Positions 1 to 9,561 of a stretch of 64,000 nt of DNA are shown here, in pieces (position 1 is the first letter of the stretch; each line of letters opens with the position of its first letter). The notes under the pieces are model-generated. The model worked only from the letters and a program-made list of their open reading frames with translations. It did no database searches and had not been told where the DNA came from. Location of the stretch: assembly GCF_026011715.1 (NCBI RefSeq), contig NZ_BRVM01000003.1:127297-191296 (forward strand), given 5' to 3'. The translations under genes were made by a program, and so were the position numbers. Source of the DNA: Cytobacillus sp. NCCP-133 (GTDB lineage: Bacteria > Bacillota > Bacilli > Bacillales > Cytobacillaceae).

Positions 1-281
1 AAATAGTTGAAGAATTTTCATTTGTGCTCTTAATTAAAGATTTCGAGGAATGGACCAGTTTGTTGTCCGTTTTCAGTTGAAATATGGAGGTTTCCTCTTC
101 TTCGAAAAGAGCAGGTCGACTTGCCCAGGGACGACAGGCATAAGTCAAGCTCTGTAAGAAGGTGTTCCTTCCTTCTGTAAGGGATTGGCTTATCGGTAAA
201 AAACAATCTCTATTTTACCCCTTAATATGAAATTTAATCAATAATTAAATTTGAAATGGAAAATATGGCAGGAAGGAAATG
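1..281 (-). other. Leader region of the next minus-strand gene (probably rho)
   Basis: No gene is evident here. On the minus strand, after the glpX terminator, there is a promoter-like pair and then about 200 nt of leader running off the window edge. It includes an inverted repeat near 150-180 (AGAAGG...CCTTCT). In B. subtilis the gene after glpX on this strand is rho, which has a long autoregulated leader. That identity is inferred from gene order only, because no coding sequence of it is present. Confidence 0.4.
212..241 (-). promoter_or_regulatory. Candidate sigma-A promoter for gene left of window
   Basis: Minus strand: -35 TTGATT (236-241), 18-bp spacer, -10 TAAAAT (212-217). It lies just past the glpX terminator, so it would drive the next gene independently of glpX. 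Confidence 0.45.
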
Positions 282-319
282 AAAATGAGCAGGCTGGCAC
301 CCAGGCCAGCTCTCATTTT
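282..319 (-). terminator. Terminator after glpX
   Basis: The hairpin has arms AAAATGAG / CTCATTTT extended by GCTGG/CCAGC pairing, followed on the minus strand by a T-rich stretch. It lies 20 nt past the glpX stop. Confidence 0.75.
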
Positions 320-338
320 CAATCGATCTGTTTGTCTC

Positions 339-1301
339 TTATTTAATTACAAGATTAGGCTTTTTCTTAAAGCTGTGTCGGCCTTCGATAAAGCGGACAG
401 TTCCGGACTTAGCCCGCATGACTACCGAATGGGTCGATCCATAGGCCCCTTTAAACTGGACGCCTTTTAAAAGTTCTCCATCTGTTACGCCTGTTGCAGC
501 AAAAATGGCGTCATCCCCTTTTACTAGGTCTTCCATAAGCAGGACTTTATTAATATCAAGGCCCATCTTTATGCAGCGTTCTGCCTCTGCGTCATTTTGC
601 GGAAGCAGCTTGCCCTGGATTTCCCCGCCTAAGCTTTTTAGGGCAACTGCCGCCAAGACTCCTTCCGGAGCACCTCCTGAACCAAATAAAATATCAACAC
701 CGGTTTCATCGAAAGCAGTATTGATCGCGCCAGCGACATCTCCATCATTAATCAATTTGATTCTGGCACCCGCCTCGCGAAGCTGGCTGACGATATGCTC
801 GTGCCGTTCACGGTTGAGAACTGTCGCCACAACATCTTGTATATCTTTATTTTTTGCTCTTGCGACCGCTTTCAAATTATCTAAAACAGAAGCATTGATA
901 TCAATTTGTCCAACCGCTTCCGGACCGACCGCAATTTTATCCATGTACATATCCGGTGCATGAAGCAGGTTTCCATGGTCAGCAACAGCAAGAACAGCAA
1001 GAGCATTCCAGCCGCCTGATGCCACAATGCTTGTGCCTTCCAATGGATCGACCGCAACATCGACACGAGGGCCAAAGCCTGTTCCAAGTTTTTCCCCAAT
1101 GTAAAGCATTGGCGCTTCGTCCATTTCACCTTCTCCGATTACGACTGTTCCCTTCATTGGCACAGTATCGAAGACGTCCCTCATTGCAGAAGTAGCTGCA
1201 TCATCTGCTTCCTCCTTTAATCCACGTCCCATCCAGCGTGCAGATGCTAAAGCGGCACCTTCTGTTACACGGACTAGCTCCATTGACAAACTTCTTTCCA
1301 T
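339..1301 (-). CDS. glpX: Class II fructose-1,6-bisphosphatase GlpX
   Basis: This enzyme hydrolyses fructose-1,6-bisphosphate to fructose-6-phosphate in cytosolic gluconeogenesis. The 320 residues are full length for class II FBPases. Family motifs are visible: [10 protein letters not shown] at about residues 57-66 and VDPLEGT at 84-90 (metal and phosphate binding). The start is supported by a strong GGGGAGGAAAG ribosome site and by the conserved [15 protein letters not shown]-terminus. It follows murAB on the same strand, as in B. subtilis (where it is ywjI), and ends at a hairpin terminator. Identity is near certain. Confidence 0.96.
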   Translation of the reverse strand: MERSLSMELVRVTEGAALASARWMGRGLKEEADDAATSAMRDVFDTVPMKGTVVIGEGEMDEAPMLYIGEKLGTGFGPRVDVAVDPLEGTSIVASGGWNALAVLAVADHGNLLHAPDMYMDKIAVGPEAVGQIDINASVLDNLKAVARAKNKDIQDVVATVLNRERHEHIVSQLREAGARIKLINDGDVAGAINTAFDETGVDILFGSGGAPEGVLAAVALKSLGGEIQGKLLPQNDAEAERCIKMGLDINKVLLMEDLVKGDDAIFAATGVTDGELLKGVQFKGAYGSTHSVVMRAKSGTVRFIEGRHSFKKKPNLVIK

Positions 1302-1502
1302 CGATCTTTCCTCCCCAGGTTGTAAGGCAGATTACATGGCGATTGCAGACAGACTTTATCACCTGTAGCCGCATCGCCTGCCCTTGATTTAATGGTCATG
1401 TTTTCTCTATGCTATAAAATCAGAACACTGATCTGACACATGCAGGACCAAACCCGCTTCAGATGATCCGGAGGCAAAGCTCCTGTTATGTTCCGGCATC
1501 AT

Positions 1503-2789
1503 TTAAGCGTTTTTCATTTGTTCCAATTCTTCTTTTGTCATTTCTTCACGCCAGATTGTAGCACCAAGTCCATTCAGCTTTTCAACAAGATGGCTGTAGC
1601 CTCTGTCAATATGCTCAAGTCCTGTTACCTCTGTGACTCCTTCTGCCATTAGTCCTGCAACAACTAATGCAGCGCCTGCCCGCAAATCACTTGCTTTTAC
1701 CTTGGCGCCTTGAAGCTGGACAGAGCCATTAATGATTGCAGAACGCCCTTCTACCTTAATGTTGGCATTCATTCTGCGAAGCTCATCAATATGCTTAAAA
1801 CGGGCACTATAGATCGTATCGGTAACCATGCTGGTCCCTTCTGCCCCTGTCAGCAGCGAAGTCAGCGGCTGCTGAAGATCGGTAGGGAATCCAGGGTAAA
1901 CAAGCGTTTTGATATCAACGGCTTTCATTTTTTCAGCCGGCCCTACAAAAACTTGATCGTCATTCGTTTCAACTTGGACACCCATTTCTCGAAGCTTTGC
2001 AATCAAGGATTCAAGGTGATGGGGAATGACGTTATCAATAAGTACTCCTTCTCCCGCTGCAGCGCCTACAATCATATAGGTTCCGGCTTCAATCCGGTCT
2101 GGAATGATCGTATGCTCGCAGCCATGAAGATGATTCACTCCATCGATGCGGATGACATCTGTACCGGCACCTTTAATTTTTGCCCCCATATTGGTCAGCA
2201 ATGTGGCAACATCAATAATCTCAGGTTCCTTAGCGGCATTCTCGATAATCGTTCTGCCTTCTGCCCGCACTGCTGCAAGCATAATATTAATAGTTGCCCC
2301 AACGCTGACAACATCCAGGTAAATACGGGCCCCGCGAAGCTCAGCAGCACGCAGGTAAATGGCTCCCTGCTCATTCGTTACTCGTGCACCAAGCGCTTCA
2401 AACCCTTTAATATGCTGGTCAATAGGCCTTGGACCAAGGTGGCATCCGCCTGGCAAACCGATGACCGCTTTTTTAAATCGGCCAAGCATCGCTCCCATCA
2501 AGTAATAAGATGCTCTCAATTTTTTAACTTTTCCGTTCGGCAAAGGCATGGAAATCATGGAAGATGGATCAACAGTCATATTATTCTCTCTAAAATCAAC
2601 TGTTCCCCCTATTTCTTCAAGGAGATCTTTTAAAATTTGAACATCCGAAATATCCGGCAAACCTTCAATTGTTACAGGAGACTCCGCTAAAATAGTTGCC
2701 GGAATCAGAGCCACCGCACTATTCTTGGCACCGCTGATCCGGACTGTACCTTTTAAAGGATATCCGCCTGCAATCATAAGCTTTTCCAT
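1503..2789 (-). CDS. murAB: UDP-N-acetylglucosamine 1-carboxyvinyltransferase (MurAB/MurZ)
   Basis: This enzyme transfers enolpyruvate from phosphoenolpyruvate to UDP-GlcNAc, the first committed step of peptidoglycan synthesis, in the cytosol. The 428 residues match EPSP-synthase-fold MurA proteins. The catalytic, fosfomycin-target cysteine is C116 in [12 protein letters not shown], and KNSAV at about 22-26 belongs to the substrate pocket. Bacilli carry two MurA paralogues. The neighbours tal, fbaA and glpX mark this as the murAB (murZ) copy. The start has an AGAAGGGAG ribosome site. Confidence 0.95.
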   Translation of the reverse strand: MEKLMIAGGYPLKGTVRISGAKNSAVALIPATILAESPVTIEGLPDISDVQILKDLLEEIGGTVDFRENNMTVDPSSMISMPLPNGKVKKLRASYYLMGAMLGRFKKAVIGLPGGCHLGPRPIDQHIKGFEALGARVTNEQGAIYLRAAELRGARIYLDVVSVGATINIMLAAVRAEGRTIIENAAKEPEIIDVATLLTNMGAKIKGAGTDVIRIDGVNHLHGCEHTIIPDRIEAGTYMIVGAAAGEGVLIDNVIPHHLESLIAKLREMGVQVETNDDQVFVGPAEKMKAVDIKTLVYPGFPTDLQQPLTSLLTGAEGTSMVTDTIYSARFKHIDELRRMNANIKVEGRSAIINGSVQLQGAKVKASDLRAGAALVVAGLMAEGVTEVTGLEHIDRGYSHLVEKLNGLGATIWREEMTKEELEQMKNA

Positions 2790-3286
2790 TTGTAACTCCC
2801 TTCTAAGCCGTTGTTAATCGCGCATGCAGTAATCAGCTCCCGTTAGAAAACTTCCAGCCCCAGCGCCTCCGAACAAAGCACTTTCGCTAATCTTAAGAGA
2901 GCCCTTACAGCAAAAGCCATACACTACTTTTCTAACCAATTATGAAAGAAAATAGCCATAGCTACTATAAGAAACCAAATAGGCTTGTCCTATTATGAAA
3001 TATCGGAAAGAATCTTTGGGAAAATATGCACTTTCATATTATCACGTATCTGCCGTTTGCAACATCGTTAGTTCACAAGGAACAATTTTCCACCTGTTTT
3101 TTACAGATTCCGACATTATCTATATCATATAGTTTACACGAAAAATCAAATCTCATGTATCGATAGCCAAAAAAGTTAAAATTAAGAAAGAAGCACTAAA
3201 AGCCGAGGTTTAAGTTATGGGGCTGGCTTTGTTCCGAAATCAAGAAACAAAGCCAGATACCTAGAGTTATTTTGCCGGAGAAACCG
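2790..3286. other. Intergenic region between tal and murAB
   Basis: About 500 bp is AT-rich without a supported reading frame. The only clear structure is an 11-bp inverted repeat (CTGGCTTTGTT / AACAAAGCCAG, 3223-3256) just downstream of tal. It lacks a clear T-tract on either side, so it could be a weak terminator or RNA-processing hairpin. I could not settle on a convincing murAB promoter. Confidence 0.4.
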
Positions 3287-3931
3287 TTATCCTCTTGAAT
3301 GCCAGTCAGCCAGGAAGGCTTCGATTCCTTTATCTGTCAGCGGGTGGTTGAATAATTGGTTGATTACTTTAAATGGAACAGTCGCAATATGGGCGCCCCT
3401 TAACGCTGCATCGGTTACATGCTGAGGATGTCTGATGGAAGCTGCAATGATTTCTGTCTCAATGTCATGAATCGTAAAAATATCAGCGATCGTGGAAATT
3501 AAATCAAGTCCATTGTGGCCGATATCATCCAAACGTCCAAGGAAAGGCGACACATAGGTTGCACCAGCCCTAGCTGCGAGCAGCGCCTGGTTTGCACTGA
3601 AAATCAAGGTAACATTCGTTTTAATGCCTTCTTTTGAAAAAGCGCTAACCGCCTTTAAACCATCCGGAGTCATTGGAACTTTGATTGTTATGTTTGGCGC
3701 AATCGCTGCAAGCTCTTTTCCTTCCTTAATCATCCCTTCGGCATCAAGAGCAATTACTTCTGCACTGACTGAGCCTGGGACCAATTCCGTAATTTCGCGA
3801 AGGCGGTCAGGAAAGGATACATTTTTTTCTTTCGCCACCAATGATGGATTTGTTGTTACTCCTGCTACTATGCCAAGGGAATAAGCATCTTTGATTTCTT
3901 CCATATTTGCCGTATCGATAAAAAATTTCAT
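3287..3931 (-). CDS. tal: Transaldolase (fructose-6-phosphate aldolase-like family)
   Basis: This is a short-form transaldolase of 214 residues. It moves dihydroxyacetone units between sugar phosphates in the non-oxidative pentose phosphate pathway. It has the MipB/TalC layout: MKFFIDTAN start, TTNPSL at about 26-31, and the Schiff-base lysine K84 in ITIKVPMT. The nearest B. subtilis equivalent is YwjH/Tal, which sits in the same place between fbaA and murAB. An AAGGTGGG ribosome site precedes the ATG. Fructose-6-phosphate aldolase activity cannot be excluded from sequence, but Bacillus members act as transaldolases. Confidence 0.93.
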   Translation of the reverse strand: MKFFIDTANMEEIKDAYSLGIVAGVTTNPSLVAKEKNVSFPDRLREITELVPGSVSAEVIALDAEGMIKEGKELAAIAPNITIKVPMTPDGLKAVSAFSKEGIKTNVTLIFSANQALLAARAGATYVSPFLGRLDDIGHNGLDLISTIADIFTIHDIETEIIAASIRHPQHVTDAALRGAHIATVPFKVINQLFNHPLTDKGIEAFLADWHSRG

Positions 3932-4036
3932 AATAATCCCACCTTGTTTAATATTTTGATAATTATCTATGTATTATTAAATAAAGTCTCTATTCTGTAA
4001 AGCCTTAAATAACCTTTACTAAACTTTTTATATAGG

Positions 4037-4067
4037 GAAACCGCCTCTATATCTAGAAGGCGGTTTC
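4037..4067 (-). terminator. Hairpin after fbaA
   Basis: A perfect 10-bp inverted repeat GAAACCGCCT / AGGCGGTTTC lies about 20 nt past the fbaA stop. The T-tract is weak on the minus strand, so termination efficiency is uncertain. Confidence 0.55.
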
Positions 4068-4085
4068 TCTAATCACTTGTTTTAA

Positions 4086-4943
4086 TTATGCTTTGTTTGA
4101 AGAACCAAACTCACGCATTTTGCCGATTACTGTTTCTTTAATCGCTTCACGTGCAGGTCCTAAGTATTTGCGAGGGTCATACACTTCTGTATCTGCTGCT
4201 AATACTTCGCGAACGCGCTTTGCAGAAGCAATTTGGTTCTCTGTGTTAACATTAATTTTAGCTGTTCCTAAAGAAACGGCTTTTTGGATATCTTTTGTTG
4301 GGATTCCTGTTCCGCCATGAAGAACTAAAGGAACACCAGTAAGGCTTCCGATTTCTTCCATTTCAACAAAACCAAGGTTAGGCTCGCCCTTGTATGGGCC
4401 ATGAACAGATCCTAGAGCTGGAGCAAGGCAGTCGATGCCTGTGCGCTTCACTAGCTCTTCACATTCTTTCGCATCAGCATAAATAACGCCATCAGCAACA
4501 ACGTCGTCTTCCTGTCCGCCGACAGTTCCTAATTCCGCTTCTACTGAAACGCCTTTTGAATGTGCATACTCAACTACTTTGCTGGTAGTTGCAACGTTTT
4601 CTTCGAATGGATCGTGAGAAGCATCAATCATAACAGAAGTAAATCCTGCATCGATTGCTTCTTTACATTTATCAAAACTTGAACCGTGGTCTAAGTGGAT
4701 AGCCACTGGAACTGTGATTTTGTAATCTTCCAGAAGTCCTTCAACCATTTTTACAACCGTTTTAAAGCCGCCCATATAGCGGCCTGCACCTTCGGAAACA
4801 CCTAGGATGACAGGTGATTTTTCTTCTTCTGCTGCTTGCAGGATAGCTTGAGTGAACTCAAGATTGTTCAAATTAAATTGACCTACTGCATAGCCTTCTG
4901 ATTTTGCTTTATTCAGCATTTCAGTCATAGAAACTAAAGGCAT
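4086..4943 (-). CDS. fbaA: Class II fructose-bisphosphate aldolase
   Basis: This zinc-dependent aldolase interconverts fructose-1,6-bisphosphate with glyceraldehyde-3-phosphate and dihydroxyacetone phosphate in glycolysis and gluconeogenesis. The 285 residues are typical. Zinc and active-site motifs are visible: HLDHG at 83-87, then [10 protein letters not shown] and INVNTE. A consensus AAGGAGGA ribosome site supports the start. The gene lies between spo0F and tal as in B. subtilis. A near-consensus cre lies about 200 bp upstream and may allow CcpA control. Confidence 0.96.
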   Translation of the reverse strand: MPLVSMTEMLNKAKSEGYAVGQFNLNNLEFTQAILQAAEEEKSPVILGVSEGAGRYMGGFKTVVKMVEGLLEDYKITVPVAIHLDHGSSFDKCKEAIDAGFTSVMIDASHDPFEENVATTSKVVEYAHSKGVSVEAELGTVGGQEDDVVADGVIYADAKECEELVKRTGIDCLAPALGSVHGPYKGEPNLGFVEMEEIGSLTGVPLVLHGGTGIPTKDIQKAVSLGTAKINVNTENQIASAKRVREVLAADTEVYDPRKYLGPAREAIKETVIGKMREFGSSNKA

Positions 4944-5137
4944 TATTCTTCCTCCTTTTTGATGATCGTTTTAAGTTTCACAGGGCATGGACTATTAAAG
5001 TTTTCCCTTTAACATTACCGAATATGTACCCTATAAAATCCCTGATAAACGAAAGCGATCCTATGGAATTCATTTGTTATGATACCAAAAAGGATGTAGA
5101 AATGCCATTAATCCAGAGGGTTTTTTTAAATTGTCAT

Positions 5138-5154
5138 AAAGCAAACGCTATCAT
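5138..5154 (-). promoter_or_regulatory. Candidate cre (CcpA site) between spo0F and fbaA
   Basis: The minus strand reads ATGATAGCGTTTGCTTT, one mismatch from the classical cre WTGNAANCGNWNNCWWW. It lies just past the spo0F stop and upstream of fbaA. Function is inferred from the motif alone. Confidence 0.4.
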
Positions 5155-5199
5155 TTTATTAACGATGGAATTTCAGGGTAAAAATGGTTTCTTAAATTT

Positions 5200-5574
5200 T
5201 TAATTCGAATTGGGAACCGGCAAATATTTCTTCGCCGCAGCCCGAATGTCATCGATATCAAATGGTTTTGCAAAGTGGGTGAGAGCACCAAGGTCCTTAG
5301 CTTCCTGAATCATGTCCAGCTCACCATACGCAGTCATGATGATGACCCGGATATCCTGATCCACCACTCTCATCCTTTTTAAAATTTCAATGCCATCCAT
5401 TCCCGGAATTTTCATATCGAGAAGGACGAGGTCAGGCGAATGCTTGGAAACAATGTCGAGAGCCTGGACTCCATTGGCAGCCTGGTATGTGTCGTACCCT
5501 TCTTTCTGTAACACTTCATTAAGTAAGATACGGATTCCGAACTGATCATCTACGATTAAAATTTTCCCTTTCAT
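5200..5574 (-). CDS. spo0F: Sporulation phosphorelay response regulator Spo0F
   Basis: This is a single-domain receiver that takes phosphate from sporulation kinases (KinA/KinB type) and passes it to Spo0B, which then charges Spo0A. The 124 residues have no output domain. The acidic pocket follows KILIVDD, the phospho-acceptor is the Asp in [10 protein letters not shown] (about residue 53), and the conserved Thr and Lys are in IIMTAYGE and HFAKPFD. The ATG is preceded by TTG, so TTG one codon earlier is an alternative start. A sigma-H promoter lies about 90 bp upstream. It is divergent from ywjG as in B. subtilis. Confidence 0.97.
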   Translation of the reverse strand: MKGKILIVDDQFGIRILLNEVLQKEGYDTYQAANGVQALDIVSKHSPDLVLLDMKIPGMDGIEILKRMRVVDQDIRVIIMTAYGELDMIQEAKDLGALTHFAKPFDIDDIRAAAKKYLPVPNSN

Positions 5575-5661
5575 CAAGCCACCTCTTCCTGTCGTATTAA
5601 AAGCACTTAGGTTACAAAATAATGACTGCAGGTCACTTAACTATACATTCTCCTACAGAAT

Positions 5662-5691
5662 TATTTCTCTCCCAGGCAACCTAATTCCTGC
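5662..5691 (-). promoter_or_regulatory. Sigma-H promoter of spo0F
   Basis: Minus strand: -35 GCAGGAATT (5683-5691) fits RNAGGAWWW exactly. After a 12-bp spacer, -10 AGAGAAATA (5662-5670) has one mismatch to RNNGAATWW. B. subtilis spo0F is also driven by sigma-H at the onset of sporulation. Confidence 0.65.
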
Positions 5692-5718
5692 CGGGAATTG
5701 CAATTTAACCATGAATAT

Positions 5719-5747
5719 TTTACCTTTCCCGTTTGTTTCACTATAAT
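5719..5747 (+). promoter_or_regulatory. Sigma-A promoter of ywjG
   Basis: -35 TTTACC (5719-5724), 17-bp spacer and -10 TATAAT (5742-5747), ending 38 bp before the ywjG start codon. Confidence 0.6.
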
Positions 5748-5785
5748 AGAATCGGGATATCAGTGTCCGAAGGAGTGAAATAATT

Positions 5786-6310
5786 TTGCTAAAGATGTTT
5801 TCTACCCAGCTGACAGGCTTGTTTAAAAGACTTCAGGAAAAAGAAGAGTTTTCCATCGAGGACAGCGCGCGCCTTCTGGCTCAAGCGGCTGCAGGAGAAG
5901 GAAAAATATATATATTTGGCACAAAGGAAATGTCAGGGATTGGCTATGAAGCGACCCAAAGCCAGGAACCGCTAAGAGATGCAGCCGTTTTAAAAAATGG
6001 CGATGAAGTCACTGAGACGGATCGTGTGATTATTTTTTCAAGAAATTCCAATGATGAAGATGCGATAGAACTGGCAGATATACTCACAGATAAAGGAATT
6101 CCATTTGTAGCGGTAAGCACCGGAATAATGAACGAAAACGGCGAAAGCCTTGCTGACTTGGCAGATGTCCATATCGATTTAACACTTACGAAAGGCCTTC
6201 TGCCCGATGAAGAAGGCAATCGCTTCGGCTACCCTGCGTCAATGGCTGCTTTGTTTGTTTATTATGGAATTAAATTTACGATTGAAGAGATTATGGCGGA
6301 GCATGAATAA
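5786..6310 (+). CDS. ywjG: DUF2529 family protein YwjG
   Basis: This 174-residue cytosolic protein of the DUF2529 family sits between spo0F and pyrG as in B. subtilis (YwjG). The family has a sugar-isomerase (SIS)-like fold of unknown role. KIYIFGTKEM and RVIIFSRNSND resemble the phospho-sugar-binding strand and loop elements of SIS domains. The TTG start is chosen because an AAGGAG site lies 10 nt before it, while the next ATG is too far away. It has its own sigma-A promoter, so it is not strictly tied to sporulation control. Function is unknown. Confidence 0.88.
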   Translation: MLKMFSTQLTGLFKRLQEKEEFSIEDSARLLAQAAAGEGKIYIFGTKEMSGIGYEATQSQEPLRDAAVLKNGDEVTETDRVIIFSRNSNDEDAIELADILTDKGIPFVAVSTGIMNENGESLADLADVHIDLTLTKGLLPDEEGNRFGYPASMAALFVYYGIKFTIEEIMAEHE

Positions 6311-6380
6311 AAATGTCTATTAATAGGCTATTTTCGACTAAGTAATATGAGATAACCACGAAGATATCATGTTTATTGGC

Positions 6381-6430
6381 CTAGACCCGAGAGCCGATGG
6401 CGCCTGGGGCTAGACAGTTATCTAAGTTCC
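6381..6430 (+). repeat. Dispersed repeat, short copy (CTAGACAGTTATCTAAGTT end)
   Basis: A short copy of a family found at least five times here. It has the shape GACC..CGAG...GGCGC..GGGCTAGACAGTTATCTAAGTT. It lies between the convergent ywjG and pyrG. Other copies are at 34165, 35588, 41602 and 55769. Confidence 0.6.
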
Positions 6431-6465
6431 AAAGGATATAAATTCTGATATTACGCTTTCAACGA

Positions 6466-6496
6466 CAAAAAAACCCTCCGCACCGGAGGGTTTTTT
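6466..6496 (-). terminator. Bidirectional terminator between pyrG and ywjG
   Basis: The hairpin CCCTCCG-CAC-CGGAGGG is flanked by A- and T-tracts on both sides. It can terminate pyrG on the minus strand and also ywjG read-through. Confidence 0.9.
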
Positions 6497-6502
6497 CATA
6501 TC

Positions 6503-8236
<1,734 letters not shown>

Positions 8237-8280
8237 TTATCCTAACACCCCGGAAAAGAACCATAAGGCTTTTCCATATA

Positions 8281-8324
8281 AAAAATAAAAAGCGCTCCGC
8301 TTACTTATAAAGTAAGGGAGCGCT
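8281..8324 (-). terminator. pyrG leader attenuator terminator
   Basis: Minus strand: a long hairpin with arms AGCGCTCCCTTACTT / AAGTAAGCGGAGCGCT (one unpaired base) is followed by TTTTTATTTTTT. Its 5-prime arm holds a pyrimidine-rich CTCCCTTACTTT tract, which in the known mechanism pairs with extra G residues added at the transcript 5-prime end. Confidence 0.85.
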
Positions 8325-8356
8325 ATTAGCGTCTAAACGAATCGTTCCTTTTTTAA

Positions 8357-8363
8357 GGAGCCC
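8357..8363 (-). promoter_or_regulatory. pyrG initially transcribed GGGCTCC (reiterative start site)
   Basis: GGGCTCC begins 7 nt after the -10 box. In B. subtilis pyrG the transcript also starts GGGC. When CTP is low the polymerase stalls before the C and adds extra Gs, which act as antiterminator. The predicted leader from here to the pyrG start is about 250 nt. Confidence 0.8.
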
Positions 8364-8370
8364 AAAAAGT

Positions 8371-8399
8371 ATTCTACAAGCCCTGAAACGAAAAGTCAA
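8371..8399 (-). promoter_or_regulatory. Sigma-A promoter of pyrG
   Basis: Minus strand: -35 TTGACT (8394-8399), exactly 17 bp, -10 TAGAAT (8371-8376). It starts 2 bp after the rpoE stop codon, so pyrG is transcribed separately from rpoE. Confidence 0.85.
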
Positions 8400-8401
8400 G
8401 A

Positions 8402-8971
8402 TTATAAATCTTCTTCGTCCTCATCCACGTCGAGGTCATCTTCCTCAAGCTCTTCATCATCATCACCAAGGTCGTACTCTTCCTCTTTATCGATAACGTC
8501 ATCATCATCCTCAAAATCATCATCGTCATCAAGAAGATCGTCATCCTCACCATCTTCTGTCAGATCGTCATCCTCGAATCCATCGATATCGTCATAATCG
8601 ATATCCTCTTCATCCAGCTCATCATAATCTTCAAGATCGAGATCATCATCGTCCGCTTTCTTCTTGCCTTTTTTCTTCTTAGGTTTGATAACGGTAACGA
8701 TTTCTTCTTCATACTGATCTACAGGATACCATGAACGAAGGCCCCAGCGATTGTCGCCCAATCCGATAAAATGTCCATCTATATTTAAGTCAGTGTAGAA
8801 CTGTGCAATTTTAGATTTGACTTGCTTTTCTGAAAGGTTCAGAATTTTAGCCACTTCACTCATAATATGATTAAAAGCCATTGGTTCTTTTTTACCTTTT
8901 AAAAGTTCGTAAGCCACTTCGATTAATGACATTTCTTGCAATTCTTCTTTTGAGAACTGTTCCAAACTCAA
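8402..8971 (-). CDS. rpoE: RNA polymerase delta subunit
   Basis: This accessory RNA polymerase subunit of Gram-positive bacteria aids polymerase recycling and displacement from nucleic acid. The 189 residues have a folded HARE-HTH domain (about 1-90, ending IDGHFIGLGDNRWGLRSWYP) and a disordered tail (about 105-189) made almost only of Asp and Glu. I start at TTG because an AAAGGA site sits 10 nt before it and the N-terminus MSLEQFSKEEL then aligns with B. subtilis RpoE. A GTG three codons upstream is too close to that site. It lies upstream of pyrG as in B. subtilis. Confidence 0.95.
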   Translation of the reverse strand: MSLEQFSKEELQEMSLIEVAYELLKGKKEPMAFNHIMSEVAKILNLSEKQVKSKIAQFYTDLNIDGHFIGLGDNRWGLRSWYPVDQYEEEIVTVIKPKKKKGKKKADDDDLDLEDYDELDEEDIDYDDIDGFEDDDLTEDGEDDDLLDDDDDFEDDDDVIDKEEEYDLGDDDEELEEDDLDVDEDEEDL

Positions 8972-9207
8972 TATCAGCACTTCCTTTCCCTATGTAACGC
9001 TATTCACAAGCGTAAATAACCATAACACGCACATACTTAAACGAAGCATGAAAGCTTCATTTCTTGAGAGCGCCCGAAAAATATGGACAGCCCGCAAGAA
9101 GGCATATTCTTCATTATAAACAAATTTTTACGGTTTATGCCAGCTATATCTGCTGTTATGGCATTTTTTCTGCAGATTCTTTCTACAGGTCAATTAAAAT
9201 AATAAAT

Positions 9208-9384
9208 TTAATCTGCTCTTTTCCTCGCCCGGCTTTTCATAGGCCGATCCATTTGTTTATAGGCCAGCCAGGTAAAATAAAAGGATAAAAAAAAGAATGG
9301 AATGGCTCCAAGCTGTCTTTCATATAGGAAGTATACGCCTGCAATTGCTCCCACTAAAGCTGCATACAGCAATATTTTCTTCAC
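9208..9384 (-). CDS. Small membrane protein (58 aa), unknown function
   Basis: A short gene with GTG start, a GAGG ribosome site 10 nt upstream, 58 codons and TAA stop. The predicted protein begins MKKILLYAALVGAIAGVYFL, a hydrophobic segment at about 4-20, and has a second one at about 27-42 (FFFLSFYFTWLAY). It ends in a strongly basic tail (KSRARKRAD). Two membrane helices with a positive cytosolic tail is the most likely topology. It lies between icmF and rpoE, oriented with them. I do not recognise the family. The support is the codon pattern, ribosome site and sensible membrane topology. Confidence 0.65.
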   Translation of the reverse strand: MKKILLYAALVGAIAGVYFLYERQLGAIPFFFLSFYFTWLAYKQMDRPMKSRARKRAD

Positions 9385-9500
9385 AATTTCACATCCTCAA
9401 ACCCTGAAGTGCACCGCTATGTATAGTGATTCCATTATATAGGATACGGATGTATTTTGTATTCATTCATTGTAAAAAAATCGTTCGTATCTTACAGATA

Positions 9501-9537
9501 AATGAGGGCCTGCAGCGAATGGCTGCAAGCCCTCATT
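9501..9537 (-). terminator. Terminator after icmF
   Basis: A strong hairpin (AATGAGGGC.TGCAGC / GCTGCA.GCCCTCATT) lies 25 nt past the icmF stop. Only a short T-run (TTTAT) follows on the minus strand. Confidence 0.65.
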
Positions 9538-9561
9538 TCAATTGTGGCATCCACTTGTTGT

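Noticed and set aside
1710-2633. 307-codon open frame opposite murAB
   Set aside because: It is antisense to a well-conserved murAB gene, has no ribosome site or family resemblance, and is explained by codon bias of the real gene.
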